DNA from: Patescibacteria group bacterium
GTDB taxonomy: Bacteria > Patescibacteriota > Minisyncoccia > Phycocordibacterales > SBAW01
Reading direction: 5' to 3'
DNA length: 24,647 bases
Assembly: GCA_028866155.1 (NCBI GenBank)
Contig: JAGWIT010000009.1
Location: 1 to 24,647 of the forward strand
The notes beneath the pieces were generated by a model. That model saw nothing but the letters and a program-made list of their open reading frames with translations. It was not told where the DNA came from and did no database searches. The translations under genes were made by a program, and so were the position numbers. Shown in pieces: positions 11,896-18,491 of this stretch; position 1 is the stretch's first letter, and every line of letters begins with the position of its first letter.

Positions 11896-12769
11896 CATCG
11901 AACAAAATATAAAAGATATTCTCGAGTCTGGCGCGACCCCAGATGAGAAGATCTCTGCGCTTAACGACCTGATCGCGGGGCTCAGCTTTGTGCATCAGGT
12001 CGCAGAAGCTCGACGTGTCGCGGAAGCGGGTGCGCTTATTGCTGCAAAAGCTGGTAAGACGGAAATGGCAGCACAATTTTGCTTTATGCGGGCAAAGGCG
12101 GAGATCGCAGAAGCAGGCAAATTCATCGGCGAGATGAAAAACATCACTATGGCCATCAATTGGTTTGAGTTCGGGCTTGAGGCAGAGAAAAAACGATTTA
12201 AAGAACTCGATGCCAAATTGCAAACCAACTGGGGCATCACCCAAAAGGTTATGAATATGGGGTATGATTTTATCAATAAAAAACCCTACATTGGCGCTGG
12301 TGCTTATTGCCAGCGAACCGCCGGACAGATATACGGCACTTATTACCTCCAGCTCAAGCTACACTATTTCACAACCGGCCGTCCGTGGCGCGCGCGTTTC
12401 GGGAATTACGCGCTGTCTCGTTGGCTCGGCATAGACGACCTATTCATTCTCAGTAAAAGATCTCGCGCTCACTTGCGAAGTGTTAAGCGGGATTGCATCA
12501 AATCTCTCCACCAAGCAAAGCGCCTGTTCAAACGGATAAGAGCATATGATTACCTTGTCGAGACGTACTTTGACCTCGCGCTTGAACACCATTCATTTAA
12601 CGACTCTCTTCGCAGTAAGTTTTATCTCTGGTGGGGGTGGTTGTTGATGAAATGGCACCGACTCCAAGAGCCGCGCCTCGCAGAAAGCTTTGCGTCACTC
12701 AGAGAATTGCCGCTCATCGGCAGCAACCGCGACGGCAGGCCGATGGATGAGCTGCAACCGCAGCTGTAA
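11882..12769 (+). CDS. Helical (TPR-like) hypothetical protein
   Basis: About 295 residues, predicted almost entirely helical. The first third has Ala-rich repeats (FVHQVAEARRVAEAGALIAAKAGKTEMAAQFCFMRAKAEIAEAG, read in parts) with TPR-like spacing. The middle is Tyr/Trp-rich and the end is basic (SVKRDCIKSLHQAKRLFKRIRAYDY). I do not recognise a named family. The ATG at 11882 overlaps the DUF4238 gene by 14 bases. The longer frame from 11825 would overlap by more than 70 and begins with unconserved-looking sequence. Overlap with the upstream gene and a 9-base gap to the next imply co-translation as one module. A scaffold or partner role is a guess from the repeat type. Confidence 0.6.
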   Translation: MPNDNIEQNIKDILESGATPDEKISALNDLIAGLSFVHQVAEARRVAEAGALIAAKAGKTEMAAQFCFMRAKAEIAEAGKFIGEMKNITMAINWFEFGLEAEKKRFKELDAKLQTNWGITQKVMNMGYDFINKKPYIGAGAYCQRTAGQIYGTYYLQLKLHYFTTGRPWRARFGNYALSRWLGIDDLFILSKRSRAHLRSVKRDCIKSLHQAKRLFKRIRAYDYLVETYFDLALEHHSFNDSLRSKFYLWWGWLLMKWHRLQEPRLAESFASLRELPLIGSNRDGRPMDELQPQL

Positions 12770-12778
12770 AATTACTGC

Positions 12779-13486
12779 GTGGACTTTGACCGCGCCATCG
12801 GCGTCCTTAACTCGCTCCTGTTCAAAGAAGAACCGCTTACTTTCAATACCTCGTGGATTATCGCTCGCGCCCCAGCGGTATATCGCTACATCCACAAACA
12901 TGTTCGCACGGATAATGACGATATCGATTGGGACACGGTCACCCATGCGCTCGATAAGTGTTTTCAAAGTCGATGGAGAGGTCGTCGGCACAGCCCCAAG
13001 AGACGGTATGAGAATCAAGGCGAGGTCGATGCCGTGCTCAAAAGACTCGGGGACAAGATGTATGTATACATCGCTCCTCAGGGCGATGAGGATAGGGCGT
13101 TGCGCGACCGCATTACAGTTTCGTTCGTCCGGCTCGCTCAAAAAGGAAACACTCTGGCTCAACAACAGGTAGTGATGTTAGTGCGCTGCACCGTAGACGA
13201 CTGGATAGAAAAGTTTTTCATCCTCAACCGCTGGAGCAGCTACGGCGAAGAAATTGATGACAAAATTATCGGTTGTGTGCAGCGCTACCGCTACACCGGC
13301 TCTTTCTTTGGCTACGTATTTAAAACTCTCTACTACTCTGCCCGATATTTGCGCTATACCTATTCACTCGATAGGCCGTTATTTAACGACAGTGAGGTGA
13401 CATTAGCTGACCGGCTAGTGCAGGATGCCGAGACGGGTGAGATTCATGTATACGATCGCTCGCAGCACACCGATGCCGCGCACTAG
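12779..13486 (+). CDS. Sigma-70 region 2-like protein without region 4
   Basis: 235 residues from a GTG nine bases after the previous stop. The N-terminal half is of unknown type. From about residue 112 the sequence follows the sigma-70 region 2 layout: RITVSFVRLAQKGNTLAQQQVV, then a helix with DDWIEKF, then IIGCVQRYRYTGSFFGYVFKTLYYSARYL. An SLDRPL...VTLADRL motif, like the SLDxP linker after region 3 in sigma factors, comes next. No region 4 helix-turn-helix follows. The protein ends 29 residues later, with its stop overlapping the recombinase stop on the other strand. It may be a genuine region-2-only regulator or a sigma factor truncated by the recombinase insertion. The sigma relationship is a motif-level judgement. 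Confidence 0.45.
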   Translation: MDFDRAIGVLNSLLFKEEPLTFNTSWIIARAPAVYRYIHKHVRTDNDDIDWDTVTHALDKCFQSRWRGRRHSPKRRYENQGEVDAVLKRLGDKMYVYIAPQGDEDRALRDRITVSFVRLAQKGNTLAQQQVVMLVRCTVDDWIEKFFILNRWSSYGEEIDDKIIGCVQRYRYTGSFFGYVFKTLYYSARYLRYTYSLDRPLFNDSEVTLADRLVQDAETGEIHVYDRSQHTDAAH

Positions 13487-14823
13487 TTCTCCTTCACCAT
13501 TGCAATTTTCTTGTCCTTGTAAAGAAGCTTGCTCCGCAGGTTCGCCAGCAGCTCTCGCTTGTCCGATACGCTGCCGTCTTTGAGTAGGTACTTGGCGTAC
13601 TGTCGGATGTTTACATCGTCCTCCTCGACCAGTCCTTTGCCGCTCCTGCCATTCACTATTTTCTGCAGCTTGTTGAACCGCCGTATCTCGTCCTCCAGCT
13701 TCATCCGCATACCCAGTTCATTGATGTTTACTTTGTCTATTATCTTGAGCAGCTCCTCAATTAGTTCTTCCTCTCTGATGTATTTGTTTTTGCAGTTTCG
13801 ATCCCGTGCCCGGCTACAGCCGTAGTAAATGTAGTGCGCCGAGGTGCCGTCTTTGAGCGGCTTCCATTTCTCCTCGGCGCTGATTCCGGATCCACAGTAT
13901 CCGCAGGTAAATAGCTTGGTGAAGGAGAACTCTTTGTTCTCTCTGACGATATTGTCTCGCGTCAGCTGCGCTTGTGCTTTTTCCCACAGTTCCTGCGTAA
14001 TGAGCGGCGTGTGTTGCCCTTGATACCAATTATCACTTTTTCTTGGATACTCGAAGAGCCCGAAGTAGAAACGATTATCCAAGATGCGGTACACGCCCGA
14101 CAGTGTCAGCGGCTTGTTGCCGCGCGTGTGGAAGTTGAGGTCAAATTTCATCCAGTTATATACTTTGCGTCCTGACCATTTCTCATATGCCACCTTCTCG
14201 AAGATTTGTTTGACGATGGGCGCACGCACCGGATCCACTATTAGCTGACATTTCTTGTCCATGCGCTTCTGATTGAGGTAGCCGAGCGGCGGGTATCCAG
14301 GCCACAGGCCCATCTCGCAGCGTGCTCGTAGCCCGCGCTTCACGTTGATGCCTCGGTTGTCGTTTTCAAGCTTTGCCTGACCGCCCAGTATCGTGAGTAG
14401 GAACTTCTCGTTTGGGTTGTTTGAGAACCGCTGACTGAACGTGCGTATTTCATGGAGCTTACCTGCGTCCATAAGGTCGATGATGCGTCCGAGGTCACCA
14501 GCGTTTCTGCTAATGCGATCCGGTGCCCAGGTGAGTATGCCGTTATACTTATTGGCACGCAGGTCATCGATGATCTCATTGAAGATGGGCCGCTGGGCTG
14601 TTTCCTTAGCTGAGTGACTTTCTCTTTTAATTTCCACGATCTCTAAATTCTCCCGCTCCGCCATCCGCATCATCTCCTTGATTTGGGAGTCGATGCTTAA
14701 TACTTGGCGCTCCTCTGACTCGGTACTTTTTCTCGCATAGAGGCAGTACCGCACATGCACCTGCTTTACCTCTTGTCGGTTGCCCGCTTGAGGCTTACGC
14801 AGCACTACTGTTGAGTTGTCCAT
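13483..14823 (-). CDS. Large serine recombinase (site-specific integrase/invertase)
   Basis: 446 residues. The resolvase catalytic domain starts with RYCLYARKSTESEERQVLSIDSQ, in which the Ser of YARKS is the nucleophile. Conserved arginines follow in WAPDRISRNAGDLGRI. The recombinase domain begins near GLRARCEMGLWPGYPPLGYLN. A zinc ribbon has CGYCGSGI and a YYGCSRARDRNC pair of cysteines, followed by a coiled-coil segment. Such enzymes integrate or invert DNA through a serine-DNA intermediate. Lengths of 450-600 are usual, so this is on the short side but complete. It is downstream of the cupredoxin-like gene on the same strand. It converges on the sigma-like gene with a 4-base stop overlap. 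A nested dyad lies just before its ATG. No att pair could be found by eye. Confidence 0.92.
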   Translation of the reverse strand: MDNSTVVLRKPQAGNRQEVKQVHVRYCLYARKSTESEERQVLSIDSQIKEMMRMAERENLEIVEIKRESHSAKETAQRPIFNEIIDDLRANKYNGILTWAPDRISRNAGDLGRIIDLMDAGKLHEIRTFSQRFSNNPNEKFLLTILGGQAKLENDNRGINVKRGLRARCEMGLWPGYPPLGYLNQKRMDKKCQLIVDPVRAPIVKQIFEKVAYEKWSGRKVYNWMKFDLNFHTRGNKPLTLSGVYRILDNRFYFGLFEYPRKSDNWYQGQHTPLITQELWEKAQAQLTRDNIVRENKEFSFTKLFTCGYCGSGISAEEKWKPLKDGTSAHYIYYGCSRARDRNCKNKYIREEELIEELLKIIDKVNINELGMRMKLEDEIRRFNKLQKIVNGRSGKGLVEEDDVNIRQYAKYLLKDGSVSDKRELLANLRSKLLYKDKKIAMVKEN

Positions 14824-14859
14824 ATCCCTTGTTTATTAGCTGCTACAGCTACAAGGGAT
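14824..14859. promoter_or_regulatory. Nested dyad at the recombinase start (operator or att candidate)
   Basis: ATCCCTTGT (14824-14832) and ACAAGGGAT (14851-14859) are perfect inverted repeats. Between them TAGCTG-CTA-CAGCTA forms a second, concentric inverted repeat (about 14837-14851). It abuts the recombinase ATG. Large serine recombinases act at short imperfect dyads, and autoregulatory operators look similar. Confidence 0.6.
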
Positions 14860-14941
14860 GACGCAACGGTGGCAGGAGTCCAGAGCGTCCCACGAGGCTC
14901 GGAGTTGGTAACTAAACTACCCTAAAACTCCTTATGTGACG

Positions 14942-15457
14942 CTATTTAACTACCACACTAATCGTGTACGGCTTCTTTGTATTCGTTGACGGCCAATAGG
15001 GAGTAAACACGAAAGAAGTCGCGGCAGTAAAACTTATCGTTTTGGATTTTCCGGAGAGGATAGTTCCCGTATTGACCACAGAACTCCTAAAGTCCAATCC
15101 TCCGTGGTATGTATTATTGGCGTCAACCGAAAATGTAATCGCAACGAGAGTTCCTTTTGCAACAGTGATAGTTGTCAGGTTAGCCTTGGTGTCGCTTGCT
15201 TGAACACTGAAATTCTGCGGCTTTGGAGTAGTCGCGGCCGAACTTGTGCCCACGTGTTGGGCAGTAACTTGACTTGTGCTTGAGCTCGTCTGTGCAGGAG
15301 AAGTTTGTGTCGCACTGCTTGGTTGAGTTGGCACAGTCGTAGTCACAGGTCGGTAGTTAGGTGTTGCGACACTCGGTCCTCGCTGAACGAACCAGTATGC
15401 TCCGCCCAACACAACTACTACGACCGCAACTAAACTTACGATTGAGGATGTTTTCAT
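14942..15457 (-). CDS. Membrane-anchored cupredoxin-like protein lacking copper ligands
   Basis: 171 residues. An N-terminal transmembrane anchor (about 6-25) is followed by a Ser/Thr/Gln/Pro-rich linker (about 30-80), suited to spanning the cell wall. The C-terminal domain (about 80-171) follows the cupredoxin strand pattern: FSVQASD, TITVAKGTLVAITFSVD, YHGGLDF, TGTILSGKSKTISFTA, FVFTPYWPSTN, YTISVVV. In copper-binding members the penultimate loop holds Cys, His and Met. Here that loop is FTPYWPSTNTKKPY, with none of these, so a structural or binding role is likelier than electron transfer. The promoter carries the minus-strand copy of the TTTACA direct repeat, placing the gene in the two-component regulon. 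Confidence 0.65.
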   Translation of the reverse strand: MKTSSIVSLVAVVVVVLGGAYWFVQRGPSVATPNYRPVTTTVPTQPSSATQTSPAQTSSSTSQVTAQHVGTSSAATTPKPQNFSVQASDTKANLTTITVAKGTLVAITFSVDANNTYHGGLDFRSSVVNTGTILSGKSKTISFTAATSFVFTPYWPSTNTKKPYTISVVVK

Positions 15458-15486
15458 AAAATATTTGCTGCTAATAATATAGGTCC

Positions 15487-15519
15487 AGGCTAAACTCCCG
15501 AGTGTAAATTCTGTGTAAA
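15487..15519 (-). promoter_or_regulatory. Response-regulator box and -10 for the cupredoxin-like gene
   Basis: On the minus strand TTTACA-CAGAA-TTTACA (15519-15503) is followed by 10 bases and TAGCCT (15492-15487). The half-sites are 11 bases apart, one helical turn. It stands back to back with the box for the methyltransferase gene. Confidence 0.75.
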
Positions 15520-15523
15520 GATT

Positions 15524-15556
15524 CTTACAGAAAATTTACAGTAGCTAGGGCATGTT
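15524..15556 (+). promoter_or_regulatory. Response-regulator box and -10 for the methyltransferase gene
   Basis: CTTACA (15524-15529), GAAAA, TTTACA (15535-15540), then 10 bases and CATGTT (15551-15556). Eight bases separate the -10 from the ATG at 15565. The first half-site differs from consensus at one base. Confidence 0.75.
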
Positions 15557-15564
15557 TTAGAAAC

Positions 15565-16323
15565 ATGCATTACTACGACGACCCGGACTTCTCTTACCCC
15601 GCCTTTTGGAATGACCGGGAATATGAGCATGGAGCGGAAATATTAGCCATCCAAAAACTTCTGGGAGCGATACGGGTCGATACCGCCGTGGATATTGGAG
15701 GTGGTTTTGGTCGCTTGGTAGATTGCATCTCGCACTACGCCCGAAGAGTGATACTCGTTGAGCCATCGGAAGTTCAACGGAAACTAGTCACACGTTTTGC
15801 TCCCGGTGCGATTATTAAAGACGGTAATTCCGAAGAGACGGGGCTGCCTACCAAGAGTTGCGACTTGGTTGTAATGATACGAGTGGCGCACCACGTTCCC
15901 AACCTTGAAGATAGTCTGCACGAAGCGTACAGAATCCTTAAGCCGGGAGGCCATTTGATCTTGGAGTTCGCGAATTCCGCCAACTTCAAATCACGCCTCC
16001 GTCATTTTCTCAGATTTCGTTCCGTTCCTCTGCTACCGACTCCGGTGAGTGTGCGAGAGGTGAATATTCCGTTCGTCAATCATCATCCGGCATCAGTCAT
16101 GGGGATGATTAGGCAAGAGGGTTTTACGATACAAAAAACGCTTTCCGCATCCAACTTCAGATCGCCGTTATTGAAAAAAATCTTCAAGGTCGGCACATTG
16201 CTCGGCATGGAACGATTCCTTCAACGACCGCTCTCCACGCTTCGTTTTGGCCCGAGTATTTTTATATTGGCAAGACGACCCGCGACCCTCAAGTCTACCG
16301 GATTGTATAAATCTACCCGATAA
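15565..16323 (+). CDS. Class I SAM-dependent methyltransferase
   Basis: 252 residues with the Rossmann methyltransferase motifs: motif I AVDIGGGFGRL (about 41-51), acidic motif II VILVEPS, a DLVVMIRVAHHVPN strand (motif IV) and LKPGGHLILEFAN. This is the Methyltransf_11/25 type, which acts on small molecules, lipids or sugars. The C-terminal half has a basic helix and an RPLSTLRFGPSIFILARRP segment, which could touch membranes. The substrate is unknown. The gene begins with the TTTACA direct-repeat promoter and is divergent from the cupredoxin-like gene. An envelope-related substrate is an inference from that regulon membership. Confidence 0.82.
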   Translation: MHYYDDPDFSYPAFWNDREYEHGAEILAIQKLLGAIRVDTAVDIGGGFGRLVDCISHYARRVILVEPSEVQRKLVTRFAPGAIIKDGNSEETGLPTKSCDLVVMIRVAHHVPNLEDSLHEAYRILKPGGHLILEFANSANFKSRLRHFLRFRSVPLLPTPVSVREVNIPFVNHHPASVMGMIRQEGFTIQKTLSASNFRSPLLKKIFKVGTLLGMERFLQRPLSTLRFGPSIFILARRPATLKSTGLYKSTR

Positions 16324-16325
16324 TT

Positions 16326-16358
16326 TTTACAGAGCATTTACATTCAACTGTCTATGAT
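16326..16358 (+). promoter_or_regulatory. Response-regulator box and -10 for the DUF5666-like gene
   Basis: TTTACA (16326-16331), GAGCA, TTTACA (16337-16342), 10 bases, TATGAT (16353-16358). This is the clearest copy: both half-sites and the -10 are near ideal. Transcription would start near 16365, leaving a leader of about 70 bases. Confidence 0.8.
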
Positions 16359-16367
16359 GTCACTACG

Positions 16368-16420
16368 AGTAGGAAAGTAAGTAGTCTCTACGCTCCTACT
16401 GATGATTAATAGTTATCAGT
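16368..16420 (+). promoter_or_regulatory. Two tandem stem-loops in the 5' leader
   Basis: AGTAGGA (16368-16374) pairs with TCCTACT (16394-16400), with an inner GTAG-TCT-CTAC hairpin. ACTGAT (16398-16403) pairs with ATCAGT (16415-16420). The two structures share three bases and so could be alternatives. They occupy most of the predicted leader before the ATG at 16436. Confidence 0.5.
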
Positions 16421-16435
16421 GTTAATGCAAATCAT

Positions 16436-17017
16436 ATGTTAAAAAATAAATTATCGGTCGCCGTCCTCGCTGGGGCCATGGCTCTCCTAGGAGGCGTAGG
16501 GGGTACGGCTCTCTTGGCGAGCGCCCAAACTGCGACGACCACGAATGCGCCTTCCGCCGTAACGCACTCGTCAAGCTCTGTCACCGGTGCCGCAGACACT
16601 CCAGAGTCCGCTAATGATCCGGCCGATACCGGTACCGAGGCGCGGCATCACGCTCCTCTCGGCGGTGATGGCGTCGTCTCGAGCATCACAGGCTCAACTA
16701 TTGTCATTGGCGAAGAGTCCAATGAGGGTGGTGCCTCCTACACGGTGGATGCCAGCAAGGCTACCGTTACCAACAATGGTGCCGCTGCGACCCTCACAGA
16801 CATCAAAGTGGGTGACAAGGTCTTTGTACAAGGTTCGATGAACGGGACCAGCGTCACCGCGACCTCGGTATCTCTCGGTCATCCGGGCGAACACGGGAAT
16901 AAGGCGGGCGATACTGATAATATACAGTCCGGATCTCAGAATGGTCCTGATGCTGACGGTGGTGCTGCGAGCGAAACCAGCGAGCCTGTAGGATCATCGG
17001 ATACCTCCGAACAGTAA
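16436..17017 (+). CDS. Secreted DUF5666-like protein
   Basis: 193 residues. A signal peptide of about 31 residues (charged MLKNK start, hydrophobic core, ALLASAQ) is followed by a Thr/Ser-rich low-complexity stretch. A small beta-barrel-like domain (about 80-145) comes next: GDGVVSSITGSTIVIGEE, SYTVDASKATVTNNG, LTDIKVGDKVFVQGSMNGTSVTATSVSLG. That strand and KVGDxVxVxG pattern is characteristic of DUF5666 domains. The C-terminal 45 residues are disordered and acidic. The protein is exported and probably cell-surface or periplasmic. No enzymatic motif is visible. It is preceded by the direct-repeat promoter and followed by a strong terminator hairpin, so it is a monocistronic unit of the regulon. 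Confidence 0.72.
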   Translation: MLKNKLSVAVLAGAMALLGGVGGTALLASAQTATTTNAPSAVTHSSSSVTGAADTPESANDPADTGTEARHHAPLGGDGVVSSITGSTIVIGEESNEGGASYTVDASKATVTNNGAAATLTDIKVGDKVFVQGSMNGTSVTATSVSLGHPGEHGNKAGDTDNIQSGSQNGPDADGGAASETSEPVGSSDTSEQ

Positions 17018-17040
17018 AGGCTATATAGCCCTAATCCCTT

Positions 17041-17064
17041 AAACCCCCTCTATAGAGGGGGTTT
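17041..17064 (+). terminator. Rho-independent terminator after the DUF5666-like gene
   Basis: AAACCCCCTC and GAGGGGGTTT form a perfect 10-bp stem with a TATA loop. The T-run is short (GTTTG), but the flanking A/T pairs in the stem supply the usual A-tract/T-tract symmetry. Confidence 0.75.
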
Positions 17065-17077
17065 GTCGTGCCAGAGT

Positions 17078-17110
17078 TTTACAAACACTTTACATTTGGG
17101 GTCCTACTGT
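17078..17110 (+). promoter_or_regulatory. Response-regulator box and -10 for the VanY-type peptidase
   Basis: TTTACA (17078-17083), AACAC, TTTACA (17089-17094), 10 bases, TACTGT (17105-17110), then six bases to the ATG at 17117, so the message is predicted to be leaderless. The box itself lies within a longer in-frame extension, which argues against any earlier start. Confidence 0.78.
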
Positions 17111-17116
17111 TTACCA

Positions 17117-17764
17117 ATGCCATTTGACGGCATTTACATAAGCAGAGAGATTCCTCCCGTACCGACGGGAGGACAAAAACGTCCTCGCAAGTATCTTTAC
17201 ATCGCGCTGGCCGCGATTCTTTTTACCAGTATATTTGGAGCCCTCTACTTTTTTGAAACCACGACGATTTTTGTGAGGAAGCCGATTCCTCTTCCAACCG
17301 AAGAAAACCAGAATTTCCTCAATCAAGTCACCCAATGCTTTATTCCCATAGCTACCGTGTACGGCTATGATTTGCGCATCACGGCGGGATTTCGTTCAAT
17401 CACAGAACAAACTCAAATATATAATTCGGGGCGTACTTTGGACGGCCACATTGTTTCCGAAGCACCGCCGGGGCATAGTCTCCATAATTATGGATATGCC
17501 GTTGACGTTGCTGACAGGACAGCAGGATACAATCTCAACTGGACAAAGCTGGTGAAGATCGCTTCGTACTGCAGTCTTGAGTCGGGAGGTGTCGGCGACT
17601 TGCCCCACTTCGAGTACCGAGACGGCCTCACAACCGACCAGTTTCTAGCAGGGATGCGGCCCCCGCCTCTCACCCTGCCTTGTGCGGTGATGGCCAGTCG
17701 GTCGGCGACGGGTACACCACTAACATTGAGGGATCTAAACGCATGCGGTGCGCCCAAATTTTAA
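17117..17764 (+). CDS. VanY-type D-alanyl-D-alanine carboxypeptidase (peptidase M15), membrane-anchored
   Basis: 215 residues. A cytoplasmic start rich in Pro and Lys is followed by one transmembrane segment (about 26-46) and an extracytoplasmic M15 domain. The domain contains ITAGFRSITEQTQIYNSGR, then PGHSLHNYGYAVDV with zinc ligands H123 and D130, and DLPHFEYR with the third ligand H164 and the adjacent Glu. This is the standard zinc site of VanY/DD- or LD-carboxypeptidases, which trim the terminal D-Ala of stem peptides. A tail of about 50 residues holds two cysteines. TTG at 17063 extends the frame, but it would read through the promoter. It lies between the DUF5666-like gene and the two-component genes, with its own direct-repeat promoter. 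Confidence 0.85.
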   Translation: MPFDGIYISREIPPVPTGGQKRPRKYLYIALAAILFTSIFGALYFFETTTIFVRKPIPLPTEENQNFLNQVTQCFIPIATVYGYDLRITAGFRSITEQTQIYNSGRTLDGHIVSEAPPGHSLHNYGYAVDVADRTAGYNLNWTKLVKIASYCSLESGGVGDLPHFEYRDGLTTDQFLAGMRPPPLTLPCAVMASRSATGTPLTLRDLNACGAPKF

Positions 17765-17779
17765 GGGAATGACGATCGC

Positions 17780-17811
17780 TTTACAGGTAATTTACAATCG
17801 CTCATTATGCT
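17780..17811 (+). promoter_or_regulatory. Autoregulatory box and -10 for the two-component operon
   Basis: TTTACA (17780-17785), GGTAA, TTTACA (17791-17796), 9 bases, TATGCT (17806-17811), then 11 bases to the regulator ATG. The regulator's own promoter carries the shared site, which is what one expects of positive autoregulation. Confidence 0.8.
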
Positions 17812-17822
17812 AGCCTTACTCT

Positions 17823-18491
17823 ATGCGCATCCTCGTTATTGAAGACAATCAAAAATTAGCGGATTCCCTTTCCCGTGGGCTACGGCAAGAGGGATACGCC
17901 GCCGATTACCTCACGAACGGCGAGGACGGCGAACGGCGCATGCTTATGAGCCACGACGACTACGACATTCTGGTCCTCGATATCAACCTCCCCGGAAAGA
18001 ATGGACTCGAAGTGTGCCAGTCGCTACGGGAGAAACACATTATGACTCCTGTTATCATGCTTACCTCCCGCGACACGACGAAGGACAAGATAATCGGTCT
18101 CGACAGCGGAGCCGATGATTACCTTGTGAAGCCGTTCTCTTTTGAAGAGCTGCTGTCGCGCGTTCGAGCGCTATCGCGCCGTCCGCGCACAACGTTGCCG
18201 CCCGACCTCGAAGTAGGCGACTTGGTGCTGAGACCCGCAGCACAGGAGGTATTAAAAAATGGAAAGAAGCTCGACCTAACGCTTAAAGAGTTCCGACTTC
18301 TTGAGTTTTTCATGAGCAAGCCGGATGAAGTAATCAACCGACAGCAAATAATCGACCATCTCTGGGATTTTCAATTCAATCCCTTGAGTCGGGTGATGGA
18401 CGTGCATATTAATAACCTGAGGAATAAGCTTAAGCACAATGGCACTACGCTCGAAACAGTCCGCGGCATCGGATACCGGCTCCGATCATAA
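17823..18491 (+). CDS. OmpR/PhoB-family response regulator
   Basis: 222 residues. The receiver domain has IEDNQ with the acidic pair E7/D8, phosphoacceptor D53 in VLDINLPG, the LTS switch threonine and KPF with the conserved lysine. A linker leads to a winged-helix DNA-binding domain (about 125-222: LEVGDLVLRP, LTLKEFRLLEFFMSKPDEVINRQQIIDHLW, RVMDVHINNLRNKL, TVRGIGYRL). Proteins of this class bind direct repeats spaced by one helical turn just upstream of -10 boxes. Those are exactly the sites found at seven promoters here, including its own. The kinase gene begins 53 bases before this stop. Confidence 0.96.
   Translation: MRILVIEDNQKLADSLSRGLRQEGYAADYLTNGEDGERRMLMSHDDYDILVLDINLPGKNGLEVCQSLREKHIMTPVIMLTSRDTTKDKIIGLDSGADDYLVKPFSFEELLSRVRALSRRPRTTLPPDLEVGDLVLRPAAQEVLKNGKKLDLTLKEFRLLEFFMSKPDEVINRQQIIDHLWDFQFNPLSRVMDVHINNLRNKLKHNGTTLETVRGIGYRLRS

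Noticed and set aside
10755..14860. tRNA-Ser 3' end as attachment site for the serine-recombinase island
   Set aside because: I looked for a copy of the tRNA-Ser 3' sequence beside the recombinase and found none. Large serine recombinases also do not usually need tRNA sites.
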